64,000 nt of DNA from Acidomonas methanolica. GTDB lineage: Bacteria > Pseudomonadota > Alphaproteobacteria > Acetobacterales > Acetobacteraceae. The stretch spans positions 83,515 to 147,514 of the forward strand of contig NZ_SLZN01000007.1 in the NCBI RefSeq assembly GCF_004346035.1, read 5' to 3'. Position numbers and translations under genes: made by a program. The notes under the pieces were generated by a model. That model was not told where the DNA came from, did not search any database, and worked only from the letters and a program-made list of their open reading frames with translations. Shown piece after piece: positions 9,312-18,063 of the stretch; within the stretch, counting starts at the first letter, position 1; each line of letters opens with the position of its first letter.

Positions 9312-9710
9312 ATGAGAAACGACTATACCGACACGTTCTCCACCAGCCGATGGGCACCGCACCCGGCGCTCGACCGCAAGGGCCGCTTCTGGGCCATGAC
9401 GATCTACGTGCTCTACATCTTCGCGTTCTTCACCGTGATCACGGCCCCGATCGGCGCATTCCTCGCCTATCGTCACCGCTTCCGCCACGGCCCGCTCCTG
9501 CGCGCCAGCTTCGATTGGCAGATCCGCATCTTCTGGACCGGCCTCTTCGCCACGCTCGCCATCGCGCTGACCCACACGATCGTGACCGGACTGGCCGCCA
9601 TCACCTTCGGCGCGGGCGCCGTGCTCATGGTCGTGCCCTGGGCCATGACTGCCGCCTGGTGGCTCTGGACCGGCTGGGCGATCCTGCGCGGCCTCGCGGC
9701 CGTGGAGTAA
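9312..9710 (+). CDS. Small membrane protein, DUF4870-like
   Basis: A protein of about 132 residues with three likely membrane helices (YVLYIFAFFTVITAPIGAFL, then two between about residues 70 and 125) and the short motif FLAYRHR after the first, as in small DUF4870-like membrane proteins. Function is not known. I chose ATG 9312; an in-frame ATG at 9291 is equally possible because neither has a clear Shine-Dalgarno site. The open frame extends back to 9072 through the repeat, but that part is repeat-encoded and unlikely to be translated. Confidence 0.65.
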   Translation: MRNDYTDTFSTSRWAPHPALDRKGRFWAMTIYVLYIFAFFTVITAPIGAFLAYRHRFRHGPLLRASFDWQIRIFWTGLFATLAIALTHTIVTGLAAITFGAGAVLMVVPWAMTAAWWLWTGWAILRGLAAVE

Positions 9711-9729
9711 AGCCCAAAGCCCGGCCCCG

Positions 9730-11046
9730 TCACTCCGGCGTCACGCCGTCCCGCGCCAGCACCACCCCCGCGAGATACAGGCTCCCGCAGATCAGCACCC
9801 GCCCCGGCGCGCCGCCGTCCTGCCGCAGCCTGTCCAGCGCCGCCTCCACGACCGGCCCGGCCACCGCCCGCCCCCGCGCGGCCGCCAGAATCTCCTCCAC
9901 CGGCGCGGCCAGATGCTGCCCTGTCTCCGCCACCGCCTGAATCGTATCGGCCAGATCCAGCAACGGATCGAGAAACCCGCTCGCATCCTTGCTCTGCTTC
10001 ATGCCGATGACGAGATGCAAGGGACGGTCCCGCCACTCGCGCAGCATCTCCGCCAACGCCTCCCCGGCCCCCGGATTATGGCCGCCATCCAGCCAGAGTT
10101 CCCACCCCTCGGGCAACCGCGCCGCCAGCGCGCCCCGCAAACGCTGCATCCGCGCGGGCCATTCCGCCCGCGCGACACCCGCCCAGGCATGGTCCGGCAC
10201 GCCCAGCCCGCTCGCCCGCAACGCCGCCACCGCCAGCGCCGCGTTCCGCACCTGATGCGGCCCCGCCAGACCCGGCAACGGCAGAACCAGCATCCCCTTC
10301 GGATCGCGATATGTCAGCCCGTCCGGACCCGCCTCCACCCGCACCGAGTCCCCGAACCGCCAGAGCGGCGCGCCGACACGCGCCGCCGTCTCCCGCAACA
10401 CGGCCTCGACCTCCGGCGCCTGCGCCGCCGCCACGACCGGCACGCCCGGCTTCATGATCCCGGCCTTCTCCGCCGCGATCGCCGCCAGCGTCTCCCCCAG
10501 AAACGCCTGATGATCGAGGCTGATCGACGCGATCGCACAGGCCACGGGCGTCACCACGTTCGTCGCGTCCAGCCGCCCGCCCAGCCCGACCTCGATGATC
10601 GCCAGATCGGCCGGCTCCCGCGCGAAGATCAGGAACCCCGCCGCCGTCAGCACCTCGAACACCGTGATCGGCGCACCGTCATTGACGCGGACCACCTCTT
10701 CGAGCGCCGCCACCAACGCCTCTTCCGTCACCAGCGTCCCGCCGACGCGGAACCGCTCCGTCACGCTGACCAGATGCGGACTGGTCATGACATGCACCCG
10801 CCATCCCGCCGCCTCCGCGATCGCCCGCAAGACGGCGCAGGTGCTGCCCTTGCCGTTCGTCCCCGCCACATGAATCACCGGCGGCAGCGCCCGCTCGGGA
10901 TGGCCCAGCTTCTCCAGCAGGACACACAGCCGGTCGAGCGAAAGATCGATCAGCTTGGGATAAAGATCCTGCAACCGCGCCAGAACCTCTCCCGCGCGGC
11001 CCGTATATTCATCAGCCAGCCGCGCGGGCGCTCCCATGACACTCAT
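9730..11046 (-). CDS. folC: Bifunctional folylpolyglutamate synthase/dihydrofolate synthase
   Basis: A cytosolic ATP-dependent ligase of about 438 residues of the Mur-ligase family. It joins glutamate to dihydropteroate and extends the glutamyl tail of folates. The signature LYPKLIDLSLDRL precedes the P-loop AGTNGKGST (about residues 61-69). SPHLVSVTERF and the later GLGGRLDATN and DGGHNPGA motifs complete the ligase core. The start at 11046 (MSVMGAP) leaves a short overlap-free gap to accD; ATG 11037 or the upstream 11073 are alternatives. It forms an operon with accD just upstream. In many alphaproteobacteria accD-folC follows trpFBA, but here trpBA lies about 9 kb away. Confidence 0.95.
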   Translation of the reverse strand: MSVMGAPARLADEYTGRAGEVLARLQDLYPKLIDLSLDRLCVLLEKLGHPERALPPVIHVAGTNGKGSTCAVLRAIAEAAGWRVHVMTSPHLVSVTERFRVGGTLVTEEALVAALEEVVRVNDGAPITVFEVLTAAGFLIFAREPADLAIIEVGLGGRLDATNVVTPVACAIASISLDHQAFLGETLAAIAAEKAGIMKPGVPVVAAAQAPEVEAVLRETAARVGAPLWRFGDSVRVEAGPDGLTYRDPKGMLVLPLPGLAGPHQVRNAALAVAALRASGLGVPDHAWAGVARAEWPARMQRLRGALAARLPEGWELWLDGGHNPGAGEALAEMLREWRDRPLHLVIGMKQSKDASGFLDPLLDLADTIQAVAETGQHLAAPVEEILAAARGRAVAGPVVEAALDRLRQDGGAPGRVLICGSLYLAGVVLARDGVTPE

Positions 11047-11056
11047 GAAAAAAGCG

Positions 11057-11944
11057 TCAGGCGGGTTCGGCAACAGGCAACGCGGGGAGAGCGGCCGACG
11101 TGCCGCTCATCAGCAACCCGATGAGCCGCGCCAGCTCCCCCGTCAGCTCCCCGCGCGGCACGACACGATCCACCATGCCGTGATCCAGCAGATATTCCGC
11201 GCGCTGGAACCCCTCCGGCAGCTTCTCGCGCACCGTGTCCTGAATCACGCGCGGCCCGGCAAAGGCGATCTGCGCATTCGGCTCGGCCAGATGAATGTCC
11301 CCGAGCATGGCGAAAGACGCCGAAACCCCGCCCGTCGTCGGATGCGTCAGCACCACGATATAAGGCAGTTTCGCATCGTTGAGCATCTCCACGCCGATGG
11401 TGGTGCGCGGCATCTGCATCAGAGAGAGCATCCCCTCCTGCATCCGCGCCCCGCCCGAGGCGGTGAACACGATCAGCGGCGCCTTCTGCAGGACCGCCAG
11501 ACGGCAGGCGGACAGAAACGCCTCGCCCGTCGCGGTGCCCATCGACCCCGCCATGAACTCGAAGGCCATGACCGCCACGACCGCGTCATGCCCGCCGATC
11601 TTCCCATGCGCGACCACCAGCGCATCGTCGAGATGCGACTTGGCGCGCGCCTCCTTGAGCCGGTCCGTATACCGTTTGCCGTCGCGGAACCCGAGCGGAT
11701 CGGACGGCGTCTTCGGCAGCTCGATCCGCGTGAACTCGCCGTTGTCGAACGTCCAGCCCAGCCGCTCCAGCGCGCCCGCCGACATGTGATGACCGCAATA
11801 GGGGCAGACCTTGTGGAATTTCTCGAGATCGCGGTTCAGGATCATCTGGGAGCACGCCTCGCAGCTCGTCCAGAGATTGTCGGGAACCTCGCGCTTCAGC
11901 AGCCCCCGGATCTTGGGGCGGACATATTCGGTCAGCCAGCTCAT
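11057..11944 (-). CDS. accD: Acetyl-CoA carboxylase carboxyltransferase subunit beta
   Basis: The beta subunit (about 295 residues) of the carboxyltransferase that, with AccA, moves the carboxyl group from biotin to acetyl-CoA to give malonyl-CoA, the first step of fatty acid synthesis. The N-terminal zinc ribbon has CEAC and CPYC (Cys 28, 31, 47, 50), and the crotonase-like core contains SGGARMQEG and the glycine-rich TTGGVSASF. I start at ATG 11944 (MSWLTEYV), the conserved N-terminus; GTG 11950 is in frame just upstream and lies nearer the AGGA site. folC follows directly in the same direction. Confidence 0.95.
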   Translation of the reverse strand: MSWLTEYVRPKIRGLLKREVPDNLWTSCEACSQMILNRDLEKFHKVCPYCGHHMSAGALERLGWTFDNGEFTRIELPKTPSDPLGFRDGKRYTDRLKEARAKSHLDDALVVAHGKIGGHDAVVAVMAFEFMAGSMGTATGEAFLSACRLAVLQKAPLIVFTASGGARMQEGMLSLMQMPRTTIGVEMLNDAKLPYIVVLTHPTTGGVSASFAMLGDIHLAEPNAQIAFAGPRVIQDTVREKLPEGFQRAEYLLDHGMVDRVVPRGELTGELARLIGLLMSGTSAALPALPVAEPA

Positions 11945-11983
11945 CGTCACATCGTTCCTGCCACACCCGGACCAGCCCGGACG

Positions 11984-12012
11984 CCGAAACGGGTTGTCTA
12001 ACCCCGTTTCGG
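11984..12012 (-). terminator. Stem-loop between TonB receptor and accD
   Basis: A 10-base perfect inverted repeat (CCGAAACGGG ... CCCGTTTCGG) with a 9-base spacer lies after the stop of the siderophore receptor and before accD. There is no T-run after it on the minus strand, so it is not a classical intrinsic terminator. It may slow transcription or protect the receptor mRNA 3' end. Confidence 0.4.
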
Positions 12013-12038
12013 ACGGATGACCAGCCGCCTCGCGCCCC

Positions 12039-14312
12039 TTACCAGCTATACCCTATGCTCGCCTGCGCATTCCGCTGCGCGCCGTAATAGCAATATTCCT
12101 GATTATAGGACGCATAGCTCAGGCAGTTGGCGATGTAGTTCCTGTCGAAGAGATTCCGCACGCTCGCCCGCAGCTTCCACCGCTTGAGCGACGGATCGAG
12201 AGTGCCGAGATCGTAGGAGGCGGAAGCGTCGAACACCACATAGCTCGGGACATTCACCGCGCCATAGGTCGCCTGGCCGCCATAGGCGCGCGCCGCGTAG
12301 CGCAACCCGCCGCCAATGCCGAACCCCTTCATCCACCCCGATGGCATCGTATAGAAGGCGAAGAGCGAGGCATTGCCCTTGCCGGACTGGATCAACGGCT
12401 TGCCGGTCGAATCGTCATGGACGTCCTGCGTGCTGAAGGCCGCCGTGACCATCAGGTTCTTATAGGCATCGATATGGGCCTCGAACTCGAAGCCGTCCGA
12501 ATGAACCAGCCCGCTTTGCGTGCTGTAGGCATTGGTGGCCGAGGAAACGAGCACGTTGGTCTGCTCGATATGGAAGGCCGCGGCGGTCAGCAGGATCGGC
12601 GTTCCCGGAATCTGGTATTTCACCCCGCCTTCCAGCTGCTTGCCCAGGGACGGATCGGCCTGGTGGAAGGACTTGCCGCCGTCATTGGAAACGATGCCCG
12701 CCTGCGGCTGGAAGGACGTGGAGTAGCTGATATACGGCGCCAGGCCGAAATCGAAATGATACAGGCCCGAGGCGCGCCAGGTGATCTGCGTCGGCGTCTC
12801 CTTCGTGCTGGATCCTTGGAAGGTTTCCGCCTGATGCGACCGGTACCAGTCATTGCGCAGGCTGCCGGTCAGGATCAGATTGCGCCAGCGGACCTCGTCC
12901 TGCGCGTAGATGCCGATCTGATGCTGCTGCGTCAGGTAGTGCATATAAGGATAGCTCGTGATCGCCTGATCATAGTTCGGATCACGGACGTCCAGCGGCG
13001 GCGCCGAGCCGGAAATCTCGAGATTCGTCGCGCTCTGCTGCATGTAGTCAAAGCCGAACATCAGCGCATGACTCAACGGCCCCGTGCGGACATGACCGTT
13101 GAAATGACTGTCGAAGGCCAGATTATGCGTGTGCTCGCTCGCCCCCCAGACATAGCGCGGGAGCGTATACGGCCCGCTCCAGTACCCCGCGTTATAGACG
13201 CTGCGATAGATGGTCCTGATATCGTCATAGCGCCCGCGCGAGGTGAAGCTCCAGTCCTTGTCGAACTGATGATCGAAGAGATAGGTGATCGCGCCCTGCC
13301 TGCGGTTGAACTTCTCGAAGGACACGTCCCCGTCATAGAAGTTCCGCGGCAGATAGCCGAAGGCGGCGGGCTTGAGCGAGCCGATCAGCGGAACGCCGCC
13401 ATAGCTGCCGTTCTCGGGATCGTATTGATAATTGCCGAGCAGCGTCAGCGTCGTCGGGCCGCCGCCGCCGAAAGTGACGGCCGGACTGATGGAGAAGCGG
13501 CGACTCCCCGTGCGGCTGAGCTGGCTGTGCTGGCCGTTGACCGTGCCGTAGATGCGATAGCGGACGAAGCCGTTCTCCGTCGCATAGCCGCCGGCATCGG
13601 CATCCACGCGATAGAGGTCGAAGCTCCCGCCCGTCGCCGTCACCCCGCCATAGAACCTCTTGTCCAGCGGCAGCTTGCTCGACAGCGCCACCAGCCCGCC
13701 GGGGCTGGACTGGCCGTACAGCGCGGAAGCCGGCCCCTTGAGGATCTCGACGCGCTCCAGACGCGAGGTGTCGGTCTGCGCGGTCGCATAGCCGGTGGGG
13801 CTCGGTTGCAGCTTCAACCCGTCGAGAAAGGTCGGCACCGTGAAGCCGCGCAGCTGGAACAGGTCGTAGCGCGTGCCGACTCCGCCGCCGCGCAGATTCG
13901 CCGTGATGCCCGCCGCGTAACGCACCGCCTGATTGAGATTCAACACCCCGCGCACGTCCATCTCGTTGCGTGTGATGACCGTGACCGACTGCGCCGTGTC
14001 CACCAGCGGCGTGTCCGACTTGGTGGCCGAGGACGCCATCGTCGAGACATAGTGGCCCTGCACCCGGATGTGTTCCGCCACCGGCTTCGGCACGGTGCCA
14101 CTTCCGGCCGTCCTGCCCGTCTCCATTTGCGCCGCTCGACGTTCGGCGTTCCGGTGGACGGCTTTCTCCCCCGAGCGCGTCTCCGCCGCTTCGCCCGCCG
14201 CAGACCCTCCTGCCGGACCGGCGGCGAGCAGCCCGATGACGCAAAGCGCAGCCTTGCGCCGCTGATCCCGGCGCCACTGATTCCTGCGCCGCTGATAATG
14301 GATCGCCCGCAT
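12039..14312 (-). CDS. TonB-dependent siderophore receptor
   Basis: An outer-membrane receptor of about 757 residues that imports ferric siderophores using TonB/ExbBD energy. A signal region is followed by a TonB-box/plug domain (VTVITRNEMDVRGVLNLNQAVRYAAGI, with the plug motif ERVEILKGPASALYGQSSPGGLV) and a 22-strand barrel whose last strand ends in aromatic Trp (SIGYSW). The ATG at 14312 has a strong GGAAGGGGATG-like site just upstream; the longer frame to 14372 is unlikely. A perfect 7-1-7 palindrome lies 39 bases upstream, suggesting iron control. The ligand is not evident; no siderophore synthesis genes are in the window. Confidence 0.93.
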   Translation of the reverse strand: MRAIHYQRRRNQWRRDQRRKAALCVIGLLAAGPAGGSAAGEAAETRSGEKAVHRNAERRAAQMETGRTAGSGTVPKPVAEHIRVQGHYVSTMASSATKSDTPLVDTAQSVTVITRNEMDVRGVLNLNQAVRYAAGITANLRGGGVGTRYDLFQLRGFTVPTFLDGLKLQPSPTGYATAQTDTSRLERVEILKGPASALYGQSSPGGLVALSSKLPLDKRFYGGVTATGGSFDLYRVDADAGGYATENGFVRYRIYGTVNGQHSQLSRTGSRRFSISPAVTFGGGGPTTLTLLGNYQYDPENGSYGGVPLIGSLKPAAFGYLPRNFYDGDVSFEKFNRRQGAITYLFDHQFDKDWSFTSRGRYDDIRTIYRSVYNAGYWSGPYTLPRYVWGASEHTHNLAFDSHFNGHVRTGPLSHALMFGFDYMQQSATNLEISGSAPPLDVRDPNYDQAITSYPYMHYLTQQHQIGIYAQDEVRWRNLILTGSLRNDWYRSHQAETFQGSSTKETPTQITWRASGLYHFDFGLAPYISYSTSFQPQAGIVSNDGGKSFHQADPSLGKQLEGGVKYQIPGTPILLTAAAFHIEQTNVLVSSATNAYSTQSGLVHSDGFEFEAHIDAYKNLMVTAAFSTQDVHDDSTGKPLIQSGKGNASLFAFYTMPSGWMKGFGIGGGLRYAARAYGGQATYGAVNVPSYVVFDASASYDLGTLDPSLKRWKLRASVRNLFDRNYIANCLSYASYNQEYCYYGAQRNAQASIGYSW

Positions 14313-14350
14313 CACATCCCCTTCCATTCCTGTCCGGAGGGGAGAGATAC

Positions 14351-14365
14351 TGAATATGATATTCA
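14351..14365. promoter_or_regulatory. Fur-like operator (7-1-7 palindrome)
   Basis: TGAATATGATATTCA is a perfect 15-base palindrome with one central base, placed 39 bases before the start of the TonB-dependent siderophore receptor. It resembles the 7-1-7 Fur consensus TGATAATNATTATCA. Position and symmetry fit an iron-responsive repressor site. Whether Fur, Irr or another protein binds it is inference. Confidence 0.6.
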
Positions 14366-14493
14366 TTCGCAATAGCGTAACGGGCGCAATAGCGTGCGGC
14401 CGCCGGGAGTCGAAGGATGGTGGCGTTCCCTCGCCTCTTCTGCCATGTTCCCTTCACGTCGCTACATCGAAACGCCAAGAAGCGAGAGACCCA

Positions 14494-15072
14494 ATGTCCG
14501 GCTCGAACCCCTTCCCATCCTTCTCCCCATCCCTGCCCACCGTCACCCTGAAACCGGGCTGGCTCATCGCTCTGGGCGTGGTCCTCCTCCTGCTCGGCAT
14601 GCTCGCGCTCGGCGAGGCATGGCTGCTGACGCTGACCAGCGTCCTGGCGATCGGCATGCTGCTGGTGATCGCCGGCATCGTCCAGCTCGCGCAATCCTTC
14701 GCCCATTCCAGCGCCTCGACGGGCAATCGCTGGCTCGCGGCGCTGGGCGGCGTGCTGTATATCGTGGCCGGCCTGCTGCTGATCGACGAACCCGTCACCG
14801 GCTCCATCTTCCTCACCGCCTTCGTCGCGGGGCTGCTGATCATCTCCGGCGTTGCGCGCGCGATCTGGGCCTTCGGCCATCGCTATCTGGCGACATGGTG
14901 GCTGGCCCTGCTGAGCGGCGTGGTCTCGGTGGTGCTCGGCGTGCTGATCTACGCAATGCTGCCCTGGTCCGGGCTCTGGCTGATCGGCACCTTCATCGGC
15001 GTGGAACTCATTTTCGCGGGCGTCACGATGCTGTCGCTCGGCTTCACGGCGAAGCGGGCGCTCGGCAGCTAG
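14494..15072 (+). CDS. HdeD-family acid-resistance membrane protein
   Basis: A 192-residue inner-membrane protein with six evenly spaced hydrophobic helices (beginning WLIALGVVLLLLGMLALG) arranged as an internally repeated bundle, as in the HdeD/DUF308 family. E. coli HdeD helps survival in acid, which would suit an acid-producing organism, but the molecular activity is unknown. I start at ATG 14494 (MSGSNPF) because the upstream in-frame part (from 14356) overlaps the receptor promoter and is not conserved-looking. It is divergent from the TonB receptor, with the Fur-like site in the shared upstream region. Confidence 0.8.
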   Translation: MSGSNPFPSFSPSLPTVTLKPGWLIALGVVLLLLGMLALGEAWLLTLTSVLAIGMLLVIAGIVQLAQSFAHSSASTGNRWLAALGGVLYIVAGLLLIDEPVTGSIFLTAFVAGLLIISGVARAIWAFGHRYLATWWLALLSGVVSVVLGVLIYAMLPWSGLWLIGTFIGVELIFAGVTMLSLGFTAKRALGS

Positions 15073-15259
15073 ATCCCGCCGCCCCGCAAAATTTCACGCC
15101 ACCCCCTTGCCTGAGCCGTTTTGACCGCCACCTCAGGTCACTGGACAGGCCGGGACCACCGGGCCATCCCCTCGCGGGGGAGACCATCCCGGAGAAAAAT
15201 CCGCCCGGCGCGCTCATGACGAGGCGCCGGGCCAGAGCATGAGAGGTCGCACGACACAG

Positions 15260-15850
15260 ATGACGACGGAACAGGACGTTCGGACGGAAGTCCCGCAGGA
15301 AACCTCCGGCGCGGAAACACCGGACACGCCCCCCCATGCCGGTGCGGAAGAAACCATGCAGGCCGCCACGGCCCGGATTCGCGAGCTGGAAACGCAGGCC
15401 GAGGAATTCCGCGACAAATGGATGCGCGCCGAGGCGGAGTTGCAGAATTTCCGCGCCCGCGCCAAGCGGGACGTGGACGACGCGCGCCAGTACGCGGTGC
15501 AGAAATTCGCGCGCGACATCGTCGAGGCCGCCGAGAACCTTCAGCGCGGCCTGGCCTCCCTCCCGGCGAAAATCGAGGGCGAAGACGGGTTGCTGGTCAA
15601 GCTGCGCGAGGGTTTCGAGGGCACGGAACGCAGCCTGCTCGGCATTCTGGAGCGGCATGGCGTCGTCCATCGCCACCCCGCCGGACAGAGCTTCGACGCC
15701 AACCTGCATCAGGCCATGGCGGAACAGCCCAGCGCCGAGCACCCGGCCGGCACCGTCATCCAGGCCTGGACGCCGACCTGGCTGCTGCACGGACGCCTGC
15801 TCAAACCCGCCATGGTCGTCGTGTCCAAAGGGCCGGAAGAGTCGAAATGA
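15260..15850 (+). CDS. grpE: Nucleotide exchange factor GrpE
   Basis: The co-chaperone (about 196 residues) that releases ADP from DnaK. An acidic, disordered N-terminus is followed by a long coiled-coil (about residues 35-95, including RIRELETQAEEFRDKWMRAE) and the small beta-domain with the family signature near the C-terminus (VIQAWTPTWLLHGRLLKPAMVVV). ATG 15260 is used; ATG 15239 would add seven residues. The gene is followed 145 bases later by dnaK and then dnaJ. The 188 bases upstream show no CIRCE element and no convincing sigma-32 site. Confidence 0.95.
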   Translation: MTTEQDVRTEVPQETSGAETPDTPPHAGAEETMQAATARIRELETQAEEFRDKWMRAEAELQNFRARAKRDVDDARQYAVQKFARDIVEAAENLQRGLASLPAKIEGEDGLLVKLREGFEGTERSLLGILERHGVVHRHPAGQSFDANLHQAMAEQPSAEHPAGTVIQAWTPTWLLHGRLLKPAMVVVSKGPEESK

Positions 15851-15870
15851 GCGGAAAAGCGTCGCGGAGA

Positions 15871-15899
15871 GTTGAATCCCGCCCGGCGCTCCCCTACAT
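15871..15899 (+). promoter_or_regulatory. Candidate heat-shock (RpoH) promoter of dnaK
   Basis: GTTGAA (15871-15876) and CCCCTACAT (15891-15899) lie in the grpE-dnaK spacer. The gap between GTTG and CCTACAT is 18 bases, which matches the alphaproteobacterial RpoH pattern CTTG-N17/18-CYTATNT with one mismatch in each half. It would give dnaK its own heat-shock start about 90 bases upstream of its ATG. Confidence 0.5.
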
Positions 15900-15995
15900 C
15901 GTCACTCGGAACGAATCTCCCGGAAAGGGAGCCCCGAATAGGACGGTTTCCGGTGCCTCTGAGGGCCGGTTTCCGCCGCTGAAAGGAAAGAGAAT

Positions 15996-17903
15996 ATGAG
16001 CAAAGTCATCGGTATCGACCTCGGCACGACCAACTCCTGCGTCGCGATCCGCGAGGGCGACGAAACCCGCGTGATCGAGAACAGCGAAGGCGCGCGCACC
16101 ACCCCCTCCATGGTCGCCTTCACCCCGGGCGGCGAGCGCCTCGTCGGCCAGGCCGCCAAGCGTCAGGCCGTCACCAACCCGTCCAACACCTTCTACGCGG
16201 TCAAGCGCCTGATCGGCCGCCGCTACGACGATCCCACCGTCGAGAAGGACAAGGCGATGGTCCCCTACGCCATCGTCAAGGGCGACAACGGCGACGCATG
16301 GGTCGAGGCCACGGTGGACGGGAAGCCGGAGAAATTCGCCCCGTCCCAGATCTCGGCCTTCGTGCTCGGCAAGATGAAGGAGACCGCCGAGGCCTATCTC
16401 GGCGAGAAGGTCTCGCAGGCGGTCATCACCGTCCCGGCCTACTTCAACGACGCGCAGCGTCAGGCCACGCGCGACGCCGGCCGCATCGCCGGGCTCGAGG
16501 TTCTGCGCATCATCAACGAGCCCACGGCGGCGGCCCTGGCCTACGGCCTCGGCAAGCGCGATTCCGGCACCATCGCGGTCTATGACCTCGGCGGCGGCAC
16601 GTTCGACGTCTCCGTGCTCGAGATTTCCGACGGCGTGATCGAGGTGAAGTCCACCAACGGCGACACCTTCCTCGGCGGCGAGGATTTCGACAACCGCGTG
16701 ATCGGCTACCTGGCCGACGAGTTCAAGCGCGAGCAGGGCATCGACCTGCGCGGCGACAAGCTCGCCCTCCAGCGCCTGAAGGAAGCCGCCGAGAAGGCGA
16801 AGATCGAACTCTCCTCCGCCAAGGAGACGGAGATCAACCTCCCCTTCATCACGGCGGACGCCACCGGGCCGAAGCACCTCGTCGTCAAATTGTCCCGCGC
16901 GAAGCTGGAGAGCCTCGTGGACGATCTGGTCCAGCGCACGCTCGGCCCGTGCCAGGCCGCGCTGAAGGATGCGGGCGTCTCCGCCGCGCAGATCGACGAG
17001 GTCATCCTCGTCGGCGGCCAGACGCGCATGCCCAAGGTCGTCGAGACCGTGAAGCAGTTCTTCGGCAAGGAGCCCGCCCGCAACGTCAACCCCGACGAAG
17101 TGGTGGCCATCGGCGCGGCGGTCCAGGGCGCGGTGCTCAAGGGCGACGTGAAGGACGTCCTGCTGCTCGACGTGACCCCGCTCTCGCTGGGCATCGAGAC
17201 GCTGGGCGGCGTGTTCACCCGTCTGATCGACCGTAACACGACGATCCCGACGAAGAAGAGCCAGACCTTCTCGACGGCCGAGGACAACCAGAACGCCGTG
17301 ACCATCAAGGTCTATCAGGGCGAGCGCGAGATGGCGGCGGACAACAAGCTGCTCGGCAATTTCGACCTGACCGGCATCGCCCCCGCCCCGCGCGGCGTGC
17401 CGCAGATCGAGGTCACGTTCGACATCGACGCGAACGGCATCGTCAACGTCTCCGCCAAGGACAAGGCGACGGGCAAGGAGCAGCAGATCAAGATCCAGGC
17501 CTCCGGCGGCCTGTCGGAGTCGGATATCGACCGGATGGTCAAGGAGGCCGAGGCCAACGCCGCCGCCGACAAGGCCCGCCGCGAACTGGTCGAGCAGCGC
17601 AACAGCGCCGAGGCGCTCGTCCACCAGACCGAGAAGTCCCTCTCCGAGGCGGGCGACAAGGTTCCGGCGGCCGACAGGTCCGAGGCCGAGGCCGCCATCG
17701 CCGCCGTCAGGGAGGCGCTCAACGGCACGGATGTCGAGGCCGTCAAATCCGCCGCCGAGCGCCTGACGCAGGCGGCGATGAAGGTCGGTCAGGCCGCCTA
17801 CGCCGCCCAGCCGGACGGCGAGGCCGGGGCTCACGCCTCCGGCGCGCCGAAGGACGACAACGTCGTCGATGCCGATTTCGAGGAAATCGACGACAAGAAG
17901 TGA
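15996..17903 (+). CDS. dnaK: Chaperone protein DnaK (Hsp70)
   Basis: The 635-residue Hsp70 chaperone. The ATPase domain begins with [14 protein letters not shown] and includes the phosphate loop [15 protein letters not shown] and the adenosine motif [12 protein letters not shown]. The substrate-binding domain (from about residue 390, [13 protein letters not shown]) and helical lid follow, ending in the acidic EEID-containing tail typical of bacterial DnaK. A GAAAGGA ribosome site precedes ATG 15996. It lies between grpE and dnaJ, but the dnaK-dnaJ spacer carries a full interspersed repeat whose hairpins could reduce read-through into dnaJ. Confidence 0.98.
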   Translation: MSKVIGIDLGTTNSCVAIREGDETRVIENSEGARTTPSMVAFTPGGERLVGQAAKRQAVTNPSNTFYAVKRLIGRRYDDPTVEKDKAMVPYAIVKGDNGDAWVEATVDGKPEKFAPSQISAFVLGKMKETAEAYLGEKVSQAVITVPAYFNDAQRQATRDAGRIAGLEVLRIINEPTAAALAYGLGKRDSGTIAVYDLGGGTFDVSVLEISDGVIEVKSTNGDTFLGGEDFDNRVIGYLADEFKREQGIDLRGDKLALQRLKEAAEKAKIELSSAKETEINLPFITADATGPKHLVVKLSRAKLESLVDDLVQRTLGPCQAALKDAGVSAAQIDEVILVGGQTRMPKVVETVKQFFGKEPARNVNPDEVVAIGAAVQGAVLKGDVKDVLLLDVTPLSLGIETLGGVFTRLIDRNTTIPTKKSQTFSTAEDNQNAVTIKVYQGEREMAADNKLLGNFDLTGIAPAPRGVPQIEVTFDIDANGIVNVSAKDKATGKEQQIKIQASGGLSESDIDRMVKEAEANAAADKARRELVEQRNSAEALVHQTEKSLSEAGDKVPAADRSEAEAAIAAVREALNGTDVEAVKSAAERLTQAAMKVGQAAYAAQPDGEAGAHASGAPKDDNVVDADFEEIDDKK

Positions 17904-17911
17904 GGTTCTTC

Positions 17912-18031
17912 GTTCTTTTTTGAAAAAAGAACCGGAAGGCTTTTGCGACTTTGACTGCGGAGTCCATAACGGGCTTCCGCAGTCAAAAGATTGAAAGTCT
18001 CTTTTCTTCTTTTTCTTCGGAAAAAGAAGAA
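17912..18031 (+). repeat. Three-hairpin interspersed repeat, full copy 3
   Basis: A full copy sitting between dnaK and dnaJ, in the same orientation as copies 1 and 2. It starts with GTTCTTTTTTGAAAAAAGAA. The middle is diverged but keeps an inverted pair (GACTGCGGAGTC ... CTTCCGCAGTC), and it ends with TTCTTCGGAAAAAGAAG. It leaves only about 30 bases before the dnaJ start. Confidence 0.88.
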
Positions 18032-18063
18032 GCCCAGACCTCCCTCTGAAGCCCGGACCGCCC

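Noticed and set aside
12417..14375. 652-codon frame antisense to the TonB receptor
   Set aside because: Arg-rich shadow of the receptor gene without domains or ribosome site.
15072..15259. CIRCE element or RpoH promoter before grpE
   Set aside because: No TTAGCACTC-type inverted repeat; a CTTG is present at 15106 but no -10 at the right distance.
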